From positions 1-6,266 of the forward strand of contig JAFZXD010000130.1 of NCBI GenBank assembly GCA_017616955.1: a stretch of 6,266 nucleotides of DNA. The letters run 5' to 3'. The first letter of the stretch is position 1, and each line of letters opens with the position of its first letter. The position numbers were made by a program, and so were the translations under genes. This document shows, piece after piece, positions 1 through 6,266 of the stretch. Below the pieces are notes generated by a model, which ran no database searches, was not told where the DNA came from, and was given only the letters and a program-made list of their open reading frames with translations. Source of the stretch: Eubacterium sp. GTDB taxonomy: Bacteria > Bacillota > Clostridia > Lachnospirales > Lachnospiraceae.

Positions 1-602
1 AGTATAAGAGAACGCAGGAAGCTACCAGAGCGTTTAGACACGATATAATCAACAACCTGTCGCTTACAAATATGATGCTGGATGAAGGCAAAACAGAAGA
101 AGCGTCCGAACATCTTAAGGCGCTTCTTGGAAATGTCAGGGCACTTTCTCCTTCTGTTATAACTGGAGATGAGATGCTGGATTGTATCGTCGCCATGAAG
201 GCAGATAAGATGAAAGAACTGGCGATAGATTTTACAGCTGATGGTGTGGTTGATGGCGGACTTCATATGAAGCCGATGGATGTGTGCAGTATATTTGCAA
301 ATGCATTTGACAACGCTATAGAGGCATCAAATAAGATGGTGCCCGATGCCTGGGTTGATCTGAAGATTAAACGTACGGAGAAGTTCTTTATTCTGAAGAT
401 TTCGAATAGTTCAGTAGGCAAGGTTGATGTGCAGAAGCTTTTCATGACCGCAGGATATACTTCGAAAAAGGATACGGAACATCATGGATTCGGCCTCAGA
501 AATATTCGTAATGCAGTGGAAGAATACGACGGACTTGTTAAGGCAGAATCGGACGATAACAGCTTTGCACTTTCTATTATGATACCGAGATCAGAAGAAT
601 AA
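1..602 (+). CDS. Sensor histidine kinase, AgrC/ComD-like (HPK10 type), C-terminal part; 5' end outside window
   Basis: The reading frame is open from position 3 to the TAA at 600-602, giving 199 visible residues, so the gene starts upstream. Seen: a phosphoacceptor box FRHDIINNL with the His codon at 39-41; an N box NAFDNAIEA beginning at 300; and a glycine box HGFGLRNI at 483-506, preceded by GYTSKKDTEHH. This H/N/G order, with a single G box and RHD around the His, is the pattern of the HPK10 kinases that sense peptides (AgrC, ComD), which carry a GHKL-type ATPase domain (HATPase_c_5). Family knowledge: such kinases autophosphorylate on His and pass the phosphate to a LytTR-type response regulator; the sensor half is usually multi-pass membrane. 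Neither the sensor nor a regulator lies in the window, so ligand and targets are unknown. The ATG codons at 72 and 75 are internal, because the His box lies before them. Confidence 0.9.
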   Translation, partial: YKRTQEATRAFRHDIINNLSLTNMMLDEGKTEEASEHLKALLGNVRALSPSVITGDEMLDCIVAMKADKMKELAIDFTADGVVDGGLHMKPMDVCSIFANAFDNAIEASNKMVPDAWVDLKIKRTEKFFILKISNSSVGKVDVQKLFMTAGYTSKKDTEHHGFGLRNIRNAVEEYDGLVKAESDDNSFALSIMIPRSEE

Positions 603-611
603 TAAGTTTTC

Positions 612-640
612 TTTTATTTTACCCTATATTGTGGTACAAT
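612..640 (+). promoter_or_regulatory. Predicted extended -10 promoter for the GH13 gene
   Basis: The -10 candidate is TACAAT at 635-640 (5 of 6 to TATAAT), preceded by TG at 632-633 plus one base, which makes an extended -10. The -35 region 17 bp upstream, TTTTAT at 612-617, is poor, as is usual when the extended -10 carries recognition. Transcription would start near 647, leaving a leader of about 45 nt before the ATG at 693. It is the best promoter in the gap between the kinase and the amylase; no strong terminator for the kinase precedes it. Confidence 0.6.
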
Positions 641-642
641 AT
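626..642. repeat. 7-bp inverted repeat over the -10 box, candidate operator
   Basis: ATATTGT (626-632) and ACAATAT (636-642) are perfect reverse complements separated by GGT. The dyad covers the whole predicted -10 hexamer, so a dimeric repressor bound here would block RNA polymerase. That is inference. It does not match the CcpA cre, LexA or PerR consensus as I know them. Part of the symmetry could arise by chance in AT-rich promoter DNA. Confidence 0.4.
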
Positions 643-653
643 GAATTGCTATG

Positions 654-670
654 GTGTATATAGTGTACAC
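654..670. repeat. Small dyad in the GH13 leader (GTGTA / TACAC)
   Basis: GTGTA at 654-658 and TACAC at 666-670 are inverted copies 7 bp apart. The second arm is also part of the self-complementary octamer GTGTACAC at 663-670. It lies just after the predicted transcription start, where an operator for a dimeric regulator could sit. The half-sites are short and no known regulator consensus is recognised. Confidence 0.25.
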
Positions 671-680
671 ACAACTTTCA

Positions 681-685
681 GGGGG
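681..685 (+). promoter_or_regulatory. Ribosome binding site deciding the GH13 start
   Basis: GGGGG ends 7 nt before the ATG at 693. It is 30 nt downstream of the ATG at 651 and only 1 nt before the ATG at 687, so it supports 693 and removes 14 residues from the longest possible reading frame. Confidence 0.65.
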
Positions 686-692
686 TATGATC

Positions 693-2786
693 ATGTCAGA
701 TAATAATCTGTTAAACATGATATTTCATATTTACAATGCCGTAACTATTCTGAACTTCGGGGCGCTGTTTACCGACTGCACTCCTCAGTTTGTTACGCCG
801 GCAGAGCCGAATATAGGTGATACAGTTACAATTAGATTCAGAACGGCCAGAAATAATATCGATAGTATTGATATGATTCTCGGAGAAGAACGCTATCGTA
901 TGGAATTCGCTGATTGTAACGAGATCTTCGATTACTATTCTGTTGAGATTCCGAATGTTTCAGGTTCGCTTAGATATTATTTTGAGATTCACAGTGACAG
1001 GCTTACTGTTTACTACAACAGACTTGGTGTTCTGCGCGATGTGAACCGTGATTATGATTTCCAGATAGTTCCAGGATTTAAGACGCCTGACTGGGCGAAG
1101 GGAGCTGTATTCTATCAGATATTCGTAGACAGATTCTGTAACGGAGATACTTCAAATGACGTTATATCCGGTGAGTATTCATATCTTGGAAGACAGGTCA
1201 GTCATATAGATGAATGGGACAGACTCCCGGACAGTATGGATGTCAGCAACTTCTATGGAGGAGATCTTCAGGGGGTTATCGATAAACTGGATTACCTTAA
1301 AGATCTTGGGGTAGAAGCTATCTACTTCAATCCGTTATTTGTTTCTCCGTCGAATCATAAGTACGATATTCAGGATTATGATTATATCGATCCTCATTTC
1401 GGTAAGATCGTAAAGGACGATGGAGATATCCTTGAGGAAAATGAATTCGACAATAAAAAAGCAACCAGATATATCAACAGAGTAACCAATCTGGAGAATC
1501 TGGAAGCTTCAAATAAACTGTTTATTGAATTGGTTGAAAAGGCTCATTCGATGGGGATAAAAGTTATCCTGGATGGAGTGTTCAACCATTGTGGGTCATT
1601 TAACAAGTGGCTTGATAAAGAAAAGATATATGAGAATAATCCCGATTATAAGAAGGGAGCTTATCCGGCTAAAGACAGTCCGTACAATTCATTTTTCCAG
1701 TTTTCTGATGAAAATGCCTGGCCGGACAATGGTTCGTATAACGGATGGTGGGGACATGATACTCTTCCGAAGCTGAATTATGAAGAGTCAAAGAAACTTC
1801 ATGATTATATAATGAAGATCGGACAGAAGTGGGTATCGCCGCCTTTCAATGTTGACGGATGGCGTCTCGACGTTGCAGCTGATCTTGGTTATTCAGAAGA
1901 GTATAATCATAAGTTCTGGAAAGATTTCAGAGCTGCAGTCAAGAAAGCAAATCCGGAAGCTATCATCATTGCAGAGCATTATGGCAATCCAAAGCCTTGG
2001 CTTCAAGGTGATGAATGGGATACGATCATGAATTACGGAGCCTTTATGGAACCGATAACCTGGTTCCTGACAGGTGTTGAGAAACATAGTGATGAATTCA
2101 GAGGAGATATGCTTGGTAATCCGGAGTATTTCAAGGGTTCCATCAGAAACTATATGTCCTATATGATGTACAACTCGCTATATGTTTCAATGAATGAGTT
2201 GTCGAATCACGATCATTCAAGATTCCTTACTAGAACGAATCACAGAGTCGGACGTATCCAGACTTTGGGTGCCGAGACTGCAAATGAAAATGTAAATAAA
2301 GGAATATTCAGAGAAGCGGTAGTGTTCCAGATGACTTGGCCGGGTGCACCGACGATTTATTACGGAGATGAAGCAGGACTCTGTGGATGGACGGATCCTG
2401 ATTCACGCCGAGCTTATCCTTGGGGGCACGAGGACAAGCGACTTATAGCTTTTCATAAGGATATAATAAAGATTCATAATAAATATACATCACTTAGAAC
2501 CGGGTCATTAAAGTTCTTATACAGTGATTACCGTGTTATCGGTTATGGAAGATTTAATGACAAGGAAGCAGTTGCTGTAGTTATAAATAATGACTTTACT
2601 GACAAAGAGATTAAGCTTCATGTAAGAGAGCTTGGAGTTCTGAATAACAGAGCTATGAAGAGAGTTATGATCACCACCGAAGAGGAGTACAGTACAGAGG
2701 AAAGAACTTATATAGTTCAGAACAACGTGCTTACGATTGTAGTACCGAAGTGCTCCGCTTCCATATACGTTGGTTCTTTGGAATAG
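693..2786 (+). CDS. GH13 alpha-glucan hydrolase, neopullulanase/cyclomaltodextrinase/maltogenic amylase type (GH13_20-like)
   Basis: It likely hydrolyses alpha-1,4 (and possibly alpha-1,6) bonds in maltodextrins, cyclodextrins or pullulan fragments. The N-terminal ~110 residues look like the CBM34-type beta domain of this subfamily. The barrel begins near YQIFVDRF (141-148). Region I is DGVFNH (294-299); the nucleophile is Asp393 in GWRLDVAAD; the acid/base is Glu428 in AEHYG; the transition-state Asp507 lies in NHDHSR. LPKLN (358-362) matches the MPKLN signature of neopullulanases, and a beta-sandwich C domain follows. The 697 aa exceed the usual ~585 partly through an insert of about 38 residues between DPHFG and the helix before region I. 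No signal peptide is visible, so it is probably cytoplasmic and acts on imported oligosaccharides. The ATG at 693 is chosen because GGGGG at 681-685 lies 7 nt before it; in-frame ATGs at 651 and 687 lack such a site. Exact substrate is not decidable from sequence. Confidence 0.93.
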   Translation: MSDNNLLNMIFHIYNAVTILNFGALFTDCTPQFVTPAEPNIGDTVTIRFRTARNNIDSIDMILGEERYRMEFADCNEIFDYYSVEIPNVSGSLRYYFEIHSDRLTVYYNRLGVLRDVNRDYDFQIVPGFKTPDWAKGAVFYQIFVDRFCNGDTSNDVISGEYSYLGRQVSHIDEWDRLPDSMDVSNFYGGDLQGVIDKLDYLKDLGVEAIYFNPLFVSPSNHKYDIQDYDYIDPHFGKIVKDDGDILEENEFDNKKATRYINRVTNLENLEASNKLFIELVEKAHSMGIKVILDGVFNHCGSFNKWLDKEKIYENNPDYKKGAYPAKDSPYNSFFQFSDENAWPDNGSYNGWWGHDTLPKLNYEESKKLHDYIMKIGQKWVSPPFNVDGWRLDVAADLGYSEEYNHKFWKDFRAAVKKANPEAIIIAEHYGNPKPWLQGDEWDTIMNYGAFMEPITWFLTGVEKHSDEFRGDMLGNPEYFKGSIRNYMSYMMYNSLYVSMNELSNHDHSRFLTRTNHRVGRIQTLGAETANENVNKGIFREAVVFQMTWPGAPTIYYGDEAGLCGWTDPDSRRAYPWGHEDKRLIAFHKDIIKIHNKYTSLRTGSLKFLYSDYRVIGYGRFNDKEAVAVVINNDFTDKEIKLHVRELGVLNNRAMKRVMITTEEEYSTEERTYIVQNNVLTIVVPKCSASIYVGSLE

Positions 2787-2794
2787 TAGTATGT

Positions 2795-2830
2795 GGGACA
2801 GTGGATATTACCACTGTCCCTATGTTTTTT
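2795..2830 (+). terminator. Intrinsic terminator-like hairpin after the GH13 gene
   Basis: GGGACAGTGG (2795-2804) and CCACTGTCCC (2811-2820) form a perfect 10-bp stem with a 6-nt loop. TATG and then six T residues (2825-2830) follow. The hairpin begins 8 nt after the amylase stop. The short TATG gap before the T tract makes it slightly less than ideal, but stem and tract together fit Rho-independent termination. The T tract runs straight into the uvrB ribosome binding site. Confidence 0.75.
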
Positions 2831-2835
2831 AAGGA
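2831..2835 (+). promoter_or_regulatory. Ribosome binding site deciding the uvrB start
   Basis: AAGGA lies 7 nt before the ATG at 2843, and it begins at the base after the terminator T tract. It fixes the uvrB start and rules out the in-frame GTG at 2750, which lies inside the amylase gene. Confidence 0.75.
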
Positions 2836-2842
2836 AAGTATT

Positions 2843-4846
2843 ATGGCCGAATTTAAGTTGAATTCAGAATATGCCCCGACAGGAGACCAGCCGGATGCGA
2901 TAAAGAATCTGGTTGAAGGATTCAAAAGTGGAAAGAAGCAGCAGACACTCCTGGGTGTTACGGGTTCGGGAAAAACCTTTACTATGGCAAATGTCATCAA
3001 ACAGCTTGGCAAGAAGACGCTGATCATGTCTCACAACAAGACATTGGCTGCTCAGCTTTTTGGAGAGATGAAGGCATTTTTCCCTGAGAATTCTGTAGAG
3101 TATTTTGTTTCTTATTATGATTATTATCAGCCGGAGGCATATGTTCCTTCGACCGACACATATATAGCGAAGGACTCATCGGTAAATGATGAGATAGATA
3201 TGCTTCGTCATAGTGCCACATCTGCTCTTATTGAAAGAGACGATGTGGTAGTTGTATCTTCGGTGTCCTGTATCTATGGAATAGGTAACCCGGAAGATTA
3301 TAAGGCTATGATGCTGGGACTGAGACCGGGTATGGCACTCGACAGAGATGTTCTGATAAGAGAACTGGTCGATATGCAGTACACCCGAAATGAGATGGAC
3401 TTCAAGAGAAGCAGCTTCAGAGTAAAAGGAGATGTTGTAGATATAATCCCTGCCAACAGAGACGGAGAAGCCATCAGGATTGAATTCTTCGGAGATGAGA
3501 TAGACAGACTTTCTGAGTTTGATCCTATGACAGGAGAGATAAAGAGAGATATTACATTTACATGTATATTCCCTGCGTCGTATTATGTTATAGCACCGAA
3601 CAAGCTTGAGAAAGCTCTGCAGGAGATAGACGACGAGCTTCGCGAGAGGATAACTTACTTCAAGTCGCATGACAAACTCTTGGAAGCACAGCGAATTCAG
3701 GAACGTACAGAATTCGATATGGAAATGTTAAGAGAAGCAGGCTTCTGTTCTGGTATCGAGAACTATACCAGGATACTGGCAGGAGGAAAGCCGGGAGATC
3801 CGCCGGATACACTGGTTGACTTCTTCGGAGATGATTACCTGCTTATCATAGATGAGTCTCATCAGACTATCCCCCAGATCAGAGGAATGTTTGGTGGTAA
3901 CAAGAAACGTAAAGAAACACTTATTGACTTTGGATTCCGACTTCCGTCTGCTATGGACAACAGACCGCTGAACTTTGAAGAATTTGAAGAACGTCTAGAT
4001 AAGGTTTTGTATGTATCTGCAACACCGGGGGATTATGAGAAAGAACATGAAGAAGGAAGAGCCGAGCAGATCATAAGACCTACCGGACTTCTTGATCCCG
4101 AGATAGATGTGAGACCGGTTGCCGGACAGGTCGATGACCTATACAGCGAGATAGTTAAAGAAACAGAGAAAGGCAATAAGGTTCTTGTCACTACGCTTAC
4201 CAAGCGTATGGCAGAAGAACTTACAGATTATCTGAGAGGCCTGGATATAAAGGTTAAATATCTTCACAGTGATATAGATACACTTGAAAGAATGGAGATA
4301 GTAAGAGACCTCAGACTCGGAGTGTTTGATGTTCTCGTAGGAATAAATCTTCTCAGAGAGGGACTTGATATTCCCGAGATAACCCTTGTGGCAATCCTTG
4401 ATGCAGATAAGGAAGGATTCCTCAGATCGGAAACCTCACTTATCCAGACTATAGGTAGAGCGGCAAGAAATGTAGACGGACATGTTATCATGTATGCAGA
4501 TAAGATAACCGACTCTATGCGCCGTGCTATAGATGAAACCAATCGACGTCGAGAGATTCAGCAGAAGTACAATGAAGAAAATGGCATCACCCCACAGACC
4601 ATTAGAAAGGCTGTCAGAGAACTTATCTCTATGAGCCTCAAAGATGCTGAAGAAGATCGCAAGAGTAAGAAGGGACGTGTCAGCAAGGATCCTGATTTCA
4701 TGAACAAGAAAGAACTTGGTAAAGAGATTGAGAGAATCACCAAGAAGATGAATCAGGCTGCGGCTGAACTAAACTTCGAGATGGCGGCACTGCTGAGAGA
4801 TGAGATGATCGAACTGAAGGTGAAGCTTCGCGACTATGACAAGTAA
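2843..4846 (+). CDS. uvrB: Excinuclease ABC subunit UvrB
   Basis: UvrB is the damage-verifying subunit of nucleotide excision repair: UvrA loads it on DNA, it probes the lesion with a beta hairpin, and it recruits UvrC to cut both sides. The 667 residues match the usual family length. Seen: Walker A GVTGSGKT (38-45); the beta-hairpin region [10 protein letters not shown] starting near residue 91; the Walker B DESH (337-340); helicase motif [10 protein letters not shown] (390-399); [10 protein letters not shown] (500-509); and QTIGRAARN (535-543). A C-terminal UVR domain (about 622-663, with AAxLxFExAAxLRDE-type spacing) binds UvrA/UvrC. Nothing is missing. The gene stands between an amylase and a HAD phosphatase rather than beside uvrA. 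I found no Gram-positive LexA box (GAAC-N4-GTTC) in the ~200 bp upstream. The last two codons and the stop lie in the left arm of the inverted repeat at 4838-4934. Confidence 0.98.
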   Translation: MAEFKLNSEYAPTGDQPDAIKNLVEGFKSGKKQQTLLGVTGSGKTFTMANVIKQLGKKTLIMSHNKTLAAQLFGEMKAFFPENSVEYFVSYYDYYQPEAYVPSTDTYIAKDSSVNDEIDMLRHSATSALIERDDVVVVSSVSCIYGIGNPEDYKAMMLGLRPGMALDRDVLIRELVDMQYTRNEMDFKRSSFRVKGDVVDIIPANRDGEAIRIEFFGDEIDRLSEFDPMTGEIKRDITFTCIFPASYYVIAPNKLEKALQEIDDELRERITYFKSHDKLLEAQRIQERTEFDMEMLREAGFCSGIENYTRILAGGKPGDPPDTLVDFFGDDYLLIIDESHQTIPQIRGMFGGNKKRKETLIDFGFRLPSAMDNRPLNFEEFEERLDKVLYVSATPGDYEKEHEEGRAEQIIRPTGLLDPEIDVRPVAGQVDDLYSEIVKETEKGNKVLVTTLTKRMAEELTDYLRGLDIKVKYLHSDIDTLERMEIVRDLRLGVFDVLVGINLLREGLDIPEITLVAILDADKEGFLRSETSLIQTIGRAARNVDGHVIMYADKITDSMRRAIDETNRRREIQQKYNEENGITPQTIRKAVRELISMSLKDAEEDRKSKKGRVSKDPDFMNKKELGKEIERITKKMNQAAAELNFEMAALLRDEMIELKVKLRDYDK

Positions 4847-4934
4847 AATAAGCTTTGTACGTATCTCCCACGGCAAGATTGATTGGCACGTATAAAATAT
4901 GCTCGCTCGACTCTACTCGCTTATTTTACTTGTC
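4838..4934. repeat. 97-nt element bounded by perfect 16-bp inverted repeats, overlapping the uvrB stop
   Basis: GACAAGTAAAATAAGC at 4838-4853 is the exact reverse complement of GCTTATTTTACTTGTC at 4919-4934; 65 nt separate the arms. Inside, TTTGTACGT (4854-4862) can pair with ACGTATAAA (4888-4896) through eight Watson-Crick pairs and one G-U, stacking directly on the outer arm. CTCGAC (4906-4911) and GTCGAG (4932-4937) form a competing 6-bp pairing. The left arm supplies the uvrB codons for Asp-Lys and the TAA. No T tract follows the right arm, so it is not a standard intrinsic terminator. It encodes no protein, and no clear target-site duplication flanks it. It may be a small dispersed palindromic or MITE-like repeat, or a structured mRNA spacer; which one cannot be decided from a single copy. 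Confidence 0.7.
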
Positions 4935-4957
4935 GAGGAATAGAGAAAAAGATAGAA

Positions 4958-4961
4958 GAGG
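4958..4961 (+). promoter_or_regulatory. Ribosome binding site deciding the HAD gene start
   Basis: GAGG within AGAAGAGG lies 7 nt before the ATG at 4969. It selects that start over the in-frame TTG at 4855, which would place translation inside the inverted-repeat element, and over the ATG at 4978. Confidence 0.7.
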
Positions 4962-4968
4962 AAAAAAT

Positions 4969-5628
4969 ATGAAAAACATGAACAGTGCAATCTTCGATAT
5001 GGACGGAGTCATCTTCGACACTGAGAGACTTTATATGAGATGCTGTGTCGAAGTTGGAGAGAAAATAGGACTTGAGAATGTCGAAGAGGTTTGTAAGAAA
5101 TGTATCGGCATTACTTCTGCAGTAACAGATCAGATTATGAGAGAGAGCTTCGGCGAAGGCTTCTCGGTAGATGATTATAAGGGCGATGTATATGAACTGT
5201 TTTTGAAGTATTTTAAAGACGGAAAAGAGTATATAAAAGAAGGTGTCGGAGAGATTCTGGAATATCTTAAGTCAAATGGTTTTAAGGTTGCTCTGGCATC
5301 ATCTACAAAGAAGGAAGATGTTACCAGAGAGCTTAAAGAAGCAGGACTTATTGATTATTTTGATGAACTTGTTTGTGGTGATATGGTATCAAAGAGTAAG
5401 CCTGAACCGGATATATTCCTGGAAGCAGCTAGAAGAATTAACAGTGATCCTGAGGAGTGCATAGTTCTGGAAGATTCATTTAACGGAATTAGAGCTGCCT
5501 ACAGTGCGGGAATGCGTGCTATAATGATACCCGATCTGCTTGAACCGGATGATGAGATGAGAGAGAAGGCTTGGCAGATAGTTCCAACTCTTGTTGAGGC
5601 TAAAAGATTGATAGAAGAAGCAAAGTGA
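4969..5628 (+). CDS. HAD-superfamily hydrolase, subfamily IA (beta-phosphoglucomutase-like phosphatase)
   Basis: A 219-aa cytoplasmic phosphatase or phosphomutase-fold protein. All four HAD motifs are present: DMDGVIFDTE with nucleophile Asp10 and acid/base Asp12; VALASST with Ser111; SKSKPEPD with Lys144; and LEDSFNGI with Glu168-Asp169 for magnesium. A helical cap lies between motifs I and II (about residues 17-85), as in subfamily IA. Spacing is nearly that of Lactococcus beta-phosphoglucomutase, but the position of its cap His20 is Tyr22 here, and no Arg resembling Arg49 follows the cap glycine (GITSAV). I therefore prefer a sugar-phosphate or other small-molecule phosphatase over a true mutase; the substrate is unknown. 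It lies 122 nt after uvrB. No clear promoter is visible in that gap, so read-through from uvrB is possible. Its 3' end carries the likely proA promoter. Confidence 0.92.
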   Translation: MKNMNSAIFDMDGVIFDTERLYMRCCVEVGEKIGLENVEEVCKKCIGITSAVTDQIMRESFGEGFSVDDYKGDVYELFLKYFKDGKEYIKEGVGEILEYLKSNGFKVALASSTKKEDVTRELKEAGLIDYFDELVCGDMVSKSKPEPDIFLEAARRINSDPEECIVLEDSFNGIRAAYSAGMRAIMIPDLLEPDDEMREKAWQIVPTLVEAKRLIEEAK

Positions 5629-5636
5629 TATATAAA
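5608..5636 (+). promoter_or_regulatory. Sigma-A-type promoter for proA
   Basis: TTGATA (5608-5613) and TATAAA (5631-5636) are separated by exactly 17 bp, each hexamer matching consensus at 5 of 6 positions. The -35 lies inside the last codons of the HAD gene and the -10 just after its stop. The predicted start near 5643 leaves a leader of about 35 nt, too short for a riboswitch or T-box. This suggests proA can be transcribed independently of the upstream gene. Confidence 0.65.
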
Positions 5637-5664
5637 TAGTTAAAGAATCATATGTGACAAGAAA

Positions 5665-5669
5665 AGAGG
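5665..5669 (+). promoter_or_regulatory. Ribosome binding site of proA
   Basis: AGAGG ends 8 nt before the ATG at 5678 and supports that start codon, which also fits the N-terminal length of ProA proteins. Confidence 0.65.
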
Positions 5670-5677
5670 TATAGAAC

Positions 5678-6266
5678 ATGGTAGTAAGAGAAGAAGTTCA
5701 GAAGATGAAACTGGTTGCTCCGCTTGTAGCAGCTATGAGTAACGAGGCCAGATGTAAGGCGCTTAATACTGTTGCTGAAAGACTTGTTGAAAAACAGGAT
5801 GAGATATTTGCTGAGAATAAGAAGGATCTTGAAGCTGCAGCTGCAAATGGAGTTGCAGATGCAATAGTAAAGAGACTTAAGTTTAATGATGCAAAACTTC
5901 GTGACGTAGTTGCCGGAATAAAGCAGCTTACAGAACTTGAAGACCCTATCGGAAAGGTTACTCTGGACAGAGAGCTTGACGAAGGACTCAGACTTACAAG
6001 ACTTACAGTTCCTATCGGAGTTATCGGAGTTATATTTGAAGCACGTCCGGATGCACTTATTCAGATTTCTTCACTTTGTATCAGAAGCGGAAACTGCCCT
6101 GTTCTTAAGGGTGGTAAGGAGACTACATTTACCAACAGAATCCTTTTCAACATTATCTATAATGCAATTCTTGAGGCAGGATTCCCTGAAGGATGTATGC
6201 TTGCATGTGAGCAGCATAACGAGATAGATGAACTTCTTAAGTGCGACGGTCTCGTAGACCTTCTTA
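5678..6266 (+). CDS. proA: Glutamate-5-semialdehyde dehydrogenase (gamma-glutamyl phosphate reductase), N-terminal 196 residues; 3' end outside window
   Basis: ProA reduces gamma-glutamyl phosphate to glutamate-5-semialdehyde with NADPH, the second step of proline synthesis. My translation from the ATG at 5678 stays open to the window end. Seen: the helical start (VAPLVAAMSNEARCKAL), then ENKKDLEAA, then the family core VPIGVIGVIFEARPDA near residues 111-126, followed by IRSGNCPVLKGGKE, the nucleotide-binding part of the aldehyde dehydrogenase fold. The stretch from EARPDALIQISSL to KGGKE, and the later ELLKCDGLVDLL, resemble the ProA half of plant/animal P5C synthase more than E. coli-type ProA. 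The catalytic Cys lies beyond the window, so integrity cannot be judged. proB, the usual partner, is not upstream; it may lie downstream or elsewhere. The gene follows the HAD gene by 49 nt and has its own likely promoter. Confidence 0.95.
   Translation, partial: MVVREEVQKMKLVAPLVAAMSNEARCKALNTVAERLVEKQDEIFAENKKDLEAAAANGVADAIVKRLKFNDAKLRDVVAGIKQLTELEDPIGKVTLDRELDEGLRLTRLTVPIGVIGVIFEARPDALIQISSLCIRSGNCPVLKGGKETTFTNRILFNIIYNAILEAGFPEGCMLACEQHNEIDELLKCDGLVDLL

Noticed and set aside
590..620. Possible terminator for the histidine kinase gene
   Set aside because: There is a T-rich stretch after the stop, but only a weak AAGAA/TTCTT pairing before it and no GC stem, so I do not call it.
651..692. 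Longer N-terminus for the GH13 enzyme starting at the ATG at 651
   Set aside because: That ATG has no Shine-Dalgarno site and would begin almost at the predicted transcription start. GGGGG at 681-685 is well spaced for the ATG at 693.
2750..2842. UvrB extension from a GTG at 2750
   Set aside because: It would overlap the amylase end and translate through the terminator hairpin. The extra 31 residues do not look like UvrB, and AAGGA fits the ATG at 2843.
3176..3670. 164-aa reverse-strand open frame inside uvrB
   Set aside because: It lies fully opposite strongly conserved uvrB coding sequence and has no recognisable motif. It is a shadow, as are the other short frames inside the main genes.
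4879..4898. TTGATT and TATAAA inside the inverted-repeat element as a promoter for the HAD gene
   Set aside because: The spacing between the boxes is only 6 bp, and no -35 lies at 16-18 bp from TATAAA.
4855..4968. HAD protein extension from a TTG at 4855
   Set aside because: It would translate the inverted-repeat element, and the residues do not resemble a HAD N-terminus. The ATG at 4969 has a proper ribosome binding site and the usual short lead before DxD.
5655..5661. TGACAAG before proA, matching the start of the left arm of the 4838-4934 element
   Set aside because: The match is only seven bases and the following sequence differs, so it is expected by chance and is not a second copy.

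Overview
The window reads as ordinary chromosomal DNA of an anaerobic Firmicute, most likely a Lachnospiraceae-type Clostridium relative (Butyrivibrio/Roseburia-like). The basis is moderately AT-rich coding sequence with heavy AGA arginine use, purine-rich Shine-Dalgarno sites 7-8 nt before each start, an HPK10-type histidine kinase, a cytoplasmic neopullulanase-like GH13 enzyme and a P5CS-like ProA. The genus is inference from family resemblance, because no database search was possible. All five genes lie on the + strand.

Layout: (1) 1-602, the C-terminal part of an AgrC/ComD-like sensor histidine kinase, with phosphoacceptor His, N box and G box present and the sensor part upstream of the window. 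(2) 603-692, a 90-nt gap with an extended -10 promoter and two short inverted repeats. (3) 693-2786, a 697-aa GH13 enzyme with all catalytic residues intact. (4) 2795-2830, a 10-bp perfect hairpin with a T tract, abutting the ribosome binding site of the next gene. (5) 2843-4846, a complete uvrB (667 aa). (6) 4838-4934, a 97-nt structure bounded by perfect 16-bp inverted repeats, whose left arm contains the uvrB stop codon. (7) 4969-5628, a 219-aa HAD-superfamily phosphatase. (8) 5608-5636, a good sigma-A-type promoter inside the end of the HAD gene. (9) 5678-6266, the first 196 residues of proA, cut by the window end.

The genes do not form one pathway: signalling, alpha-glucan breakdown, DNA repair, a small phosphatase and proline synthesis lie side by side. 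Promoter and hairpin positions suggest at least three transcription units: the kinase with its upstream genes, the amylase, and proA. How uvrB and the HAD gene are transcribed is unclear, because no convincing promoter is visible directly before either. I found no CRISPR array, transposase, tRNA, rRNA or phage gene, and no new multi-gene system. The most unusual items are the inverted-repeat element across the uvrB stop and the hairpin immediately before the uvrB ribosome binding site.
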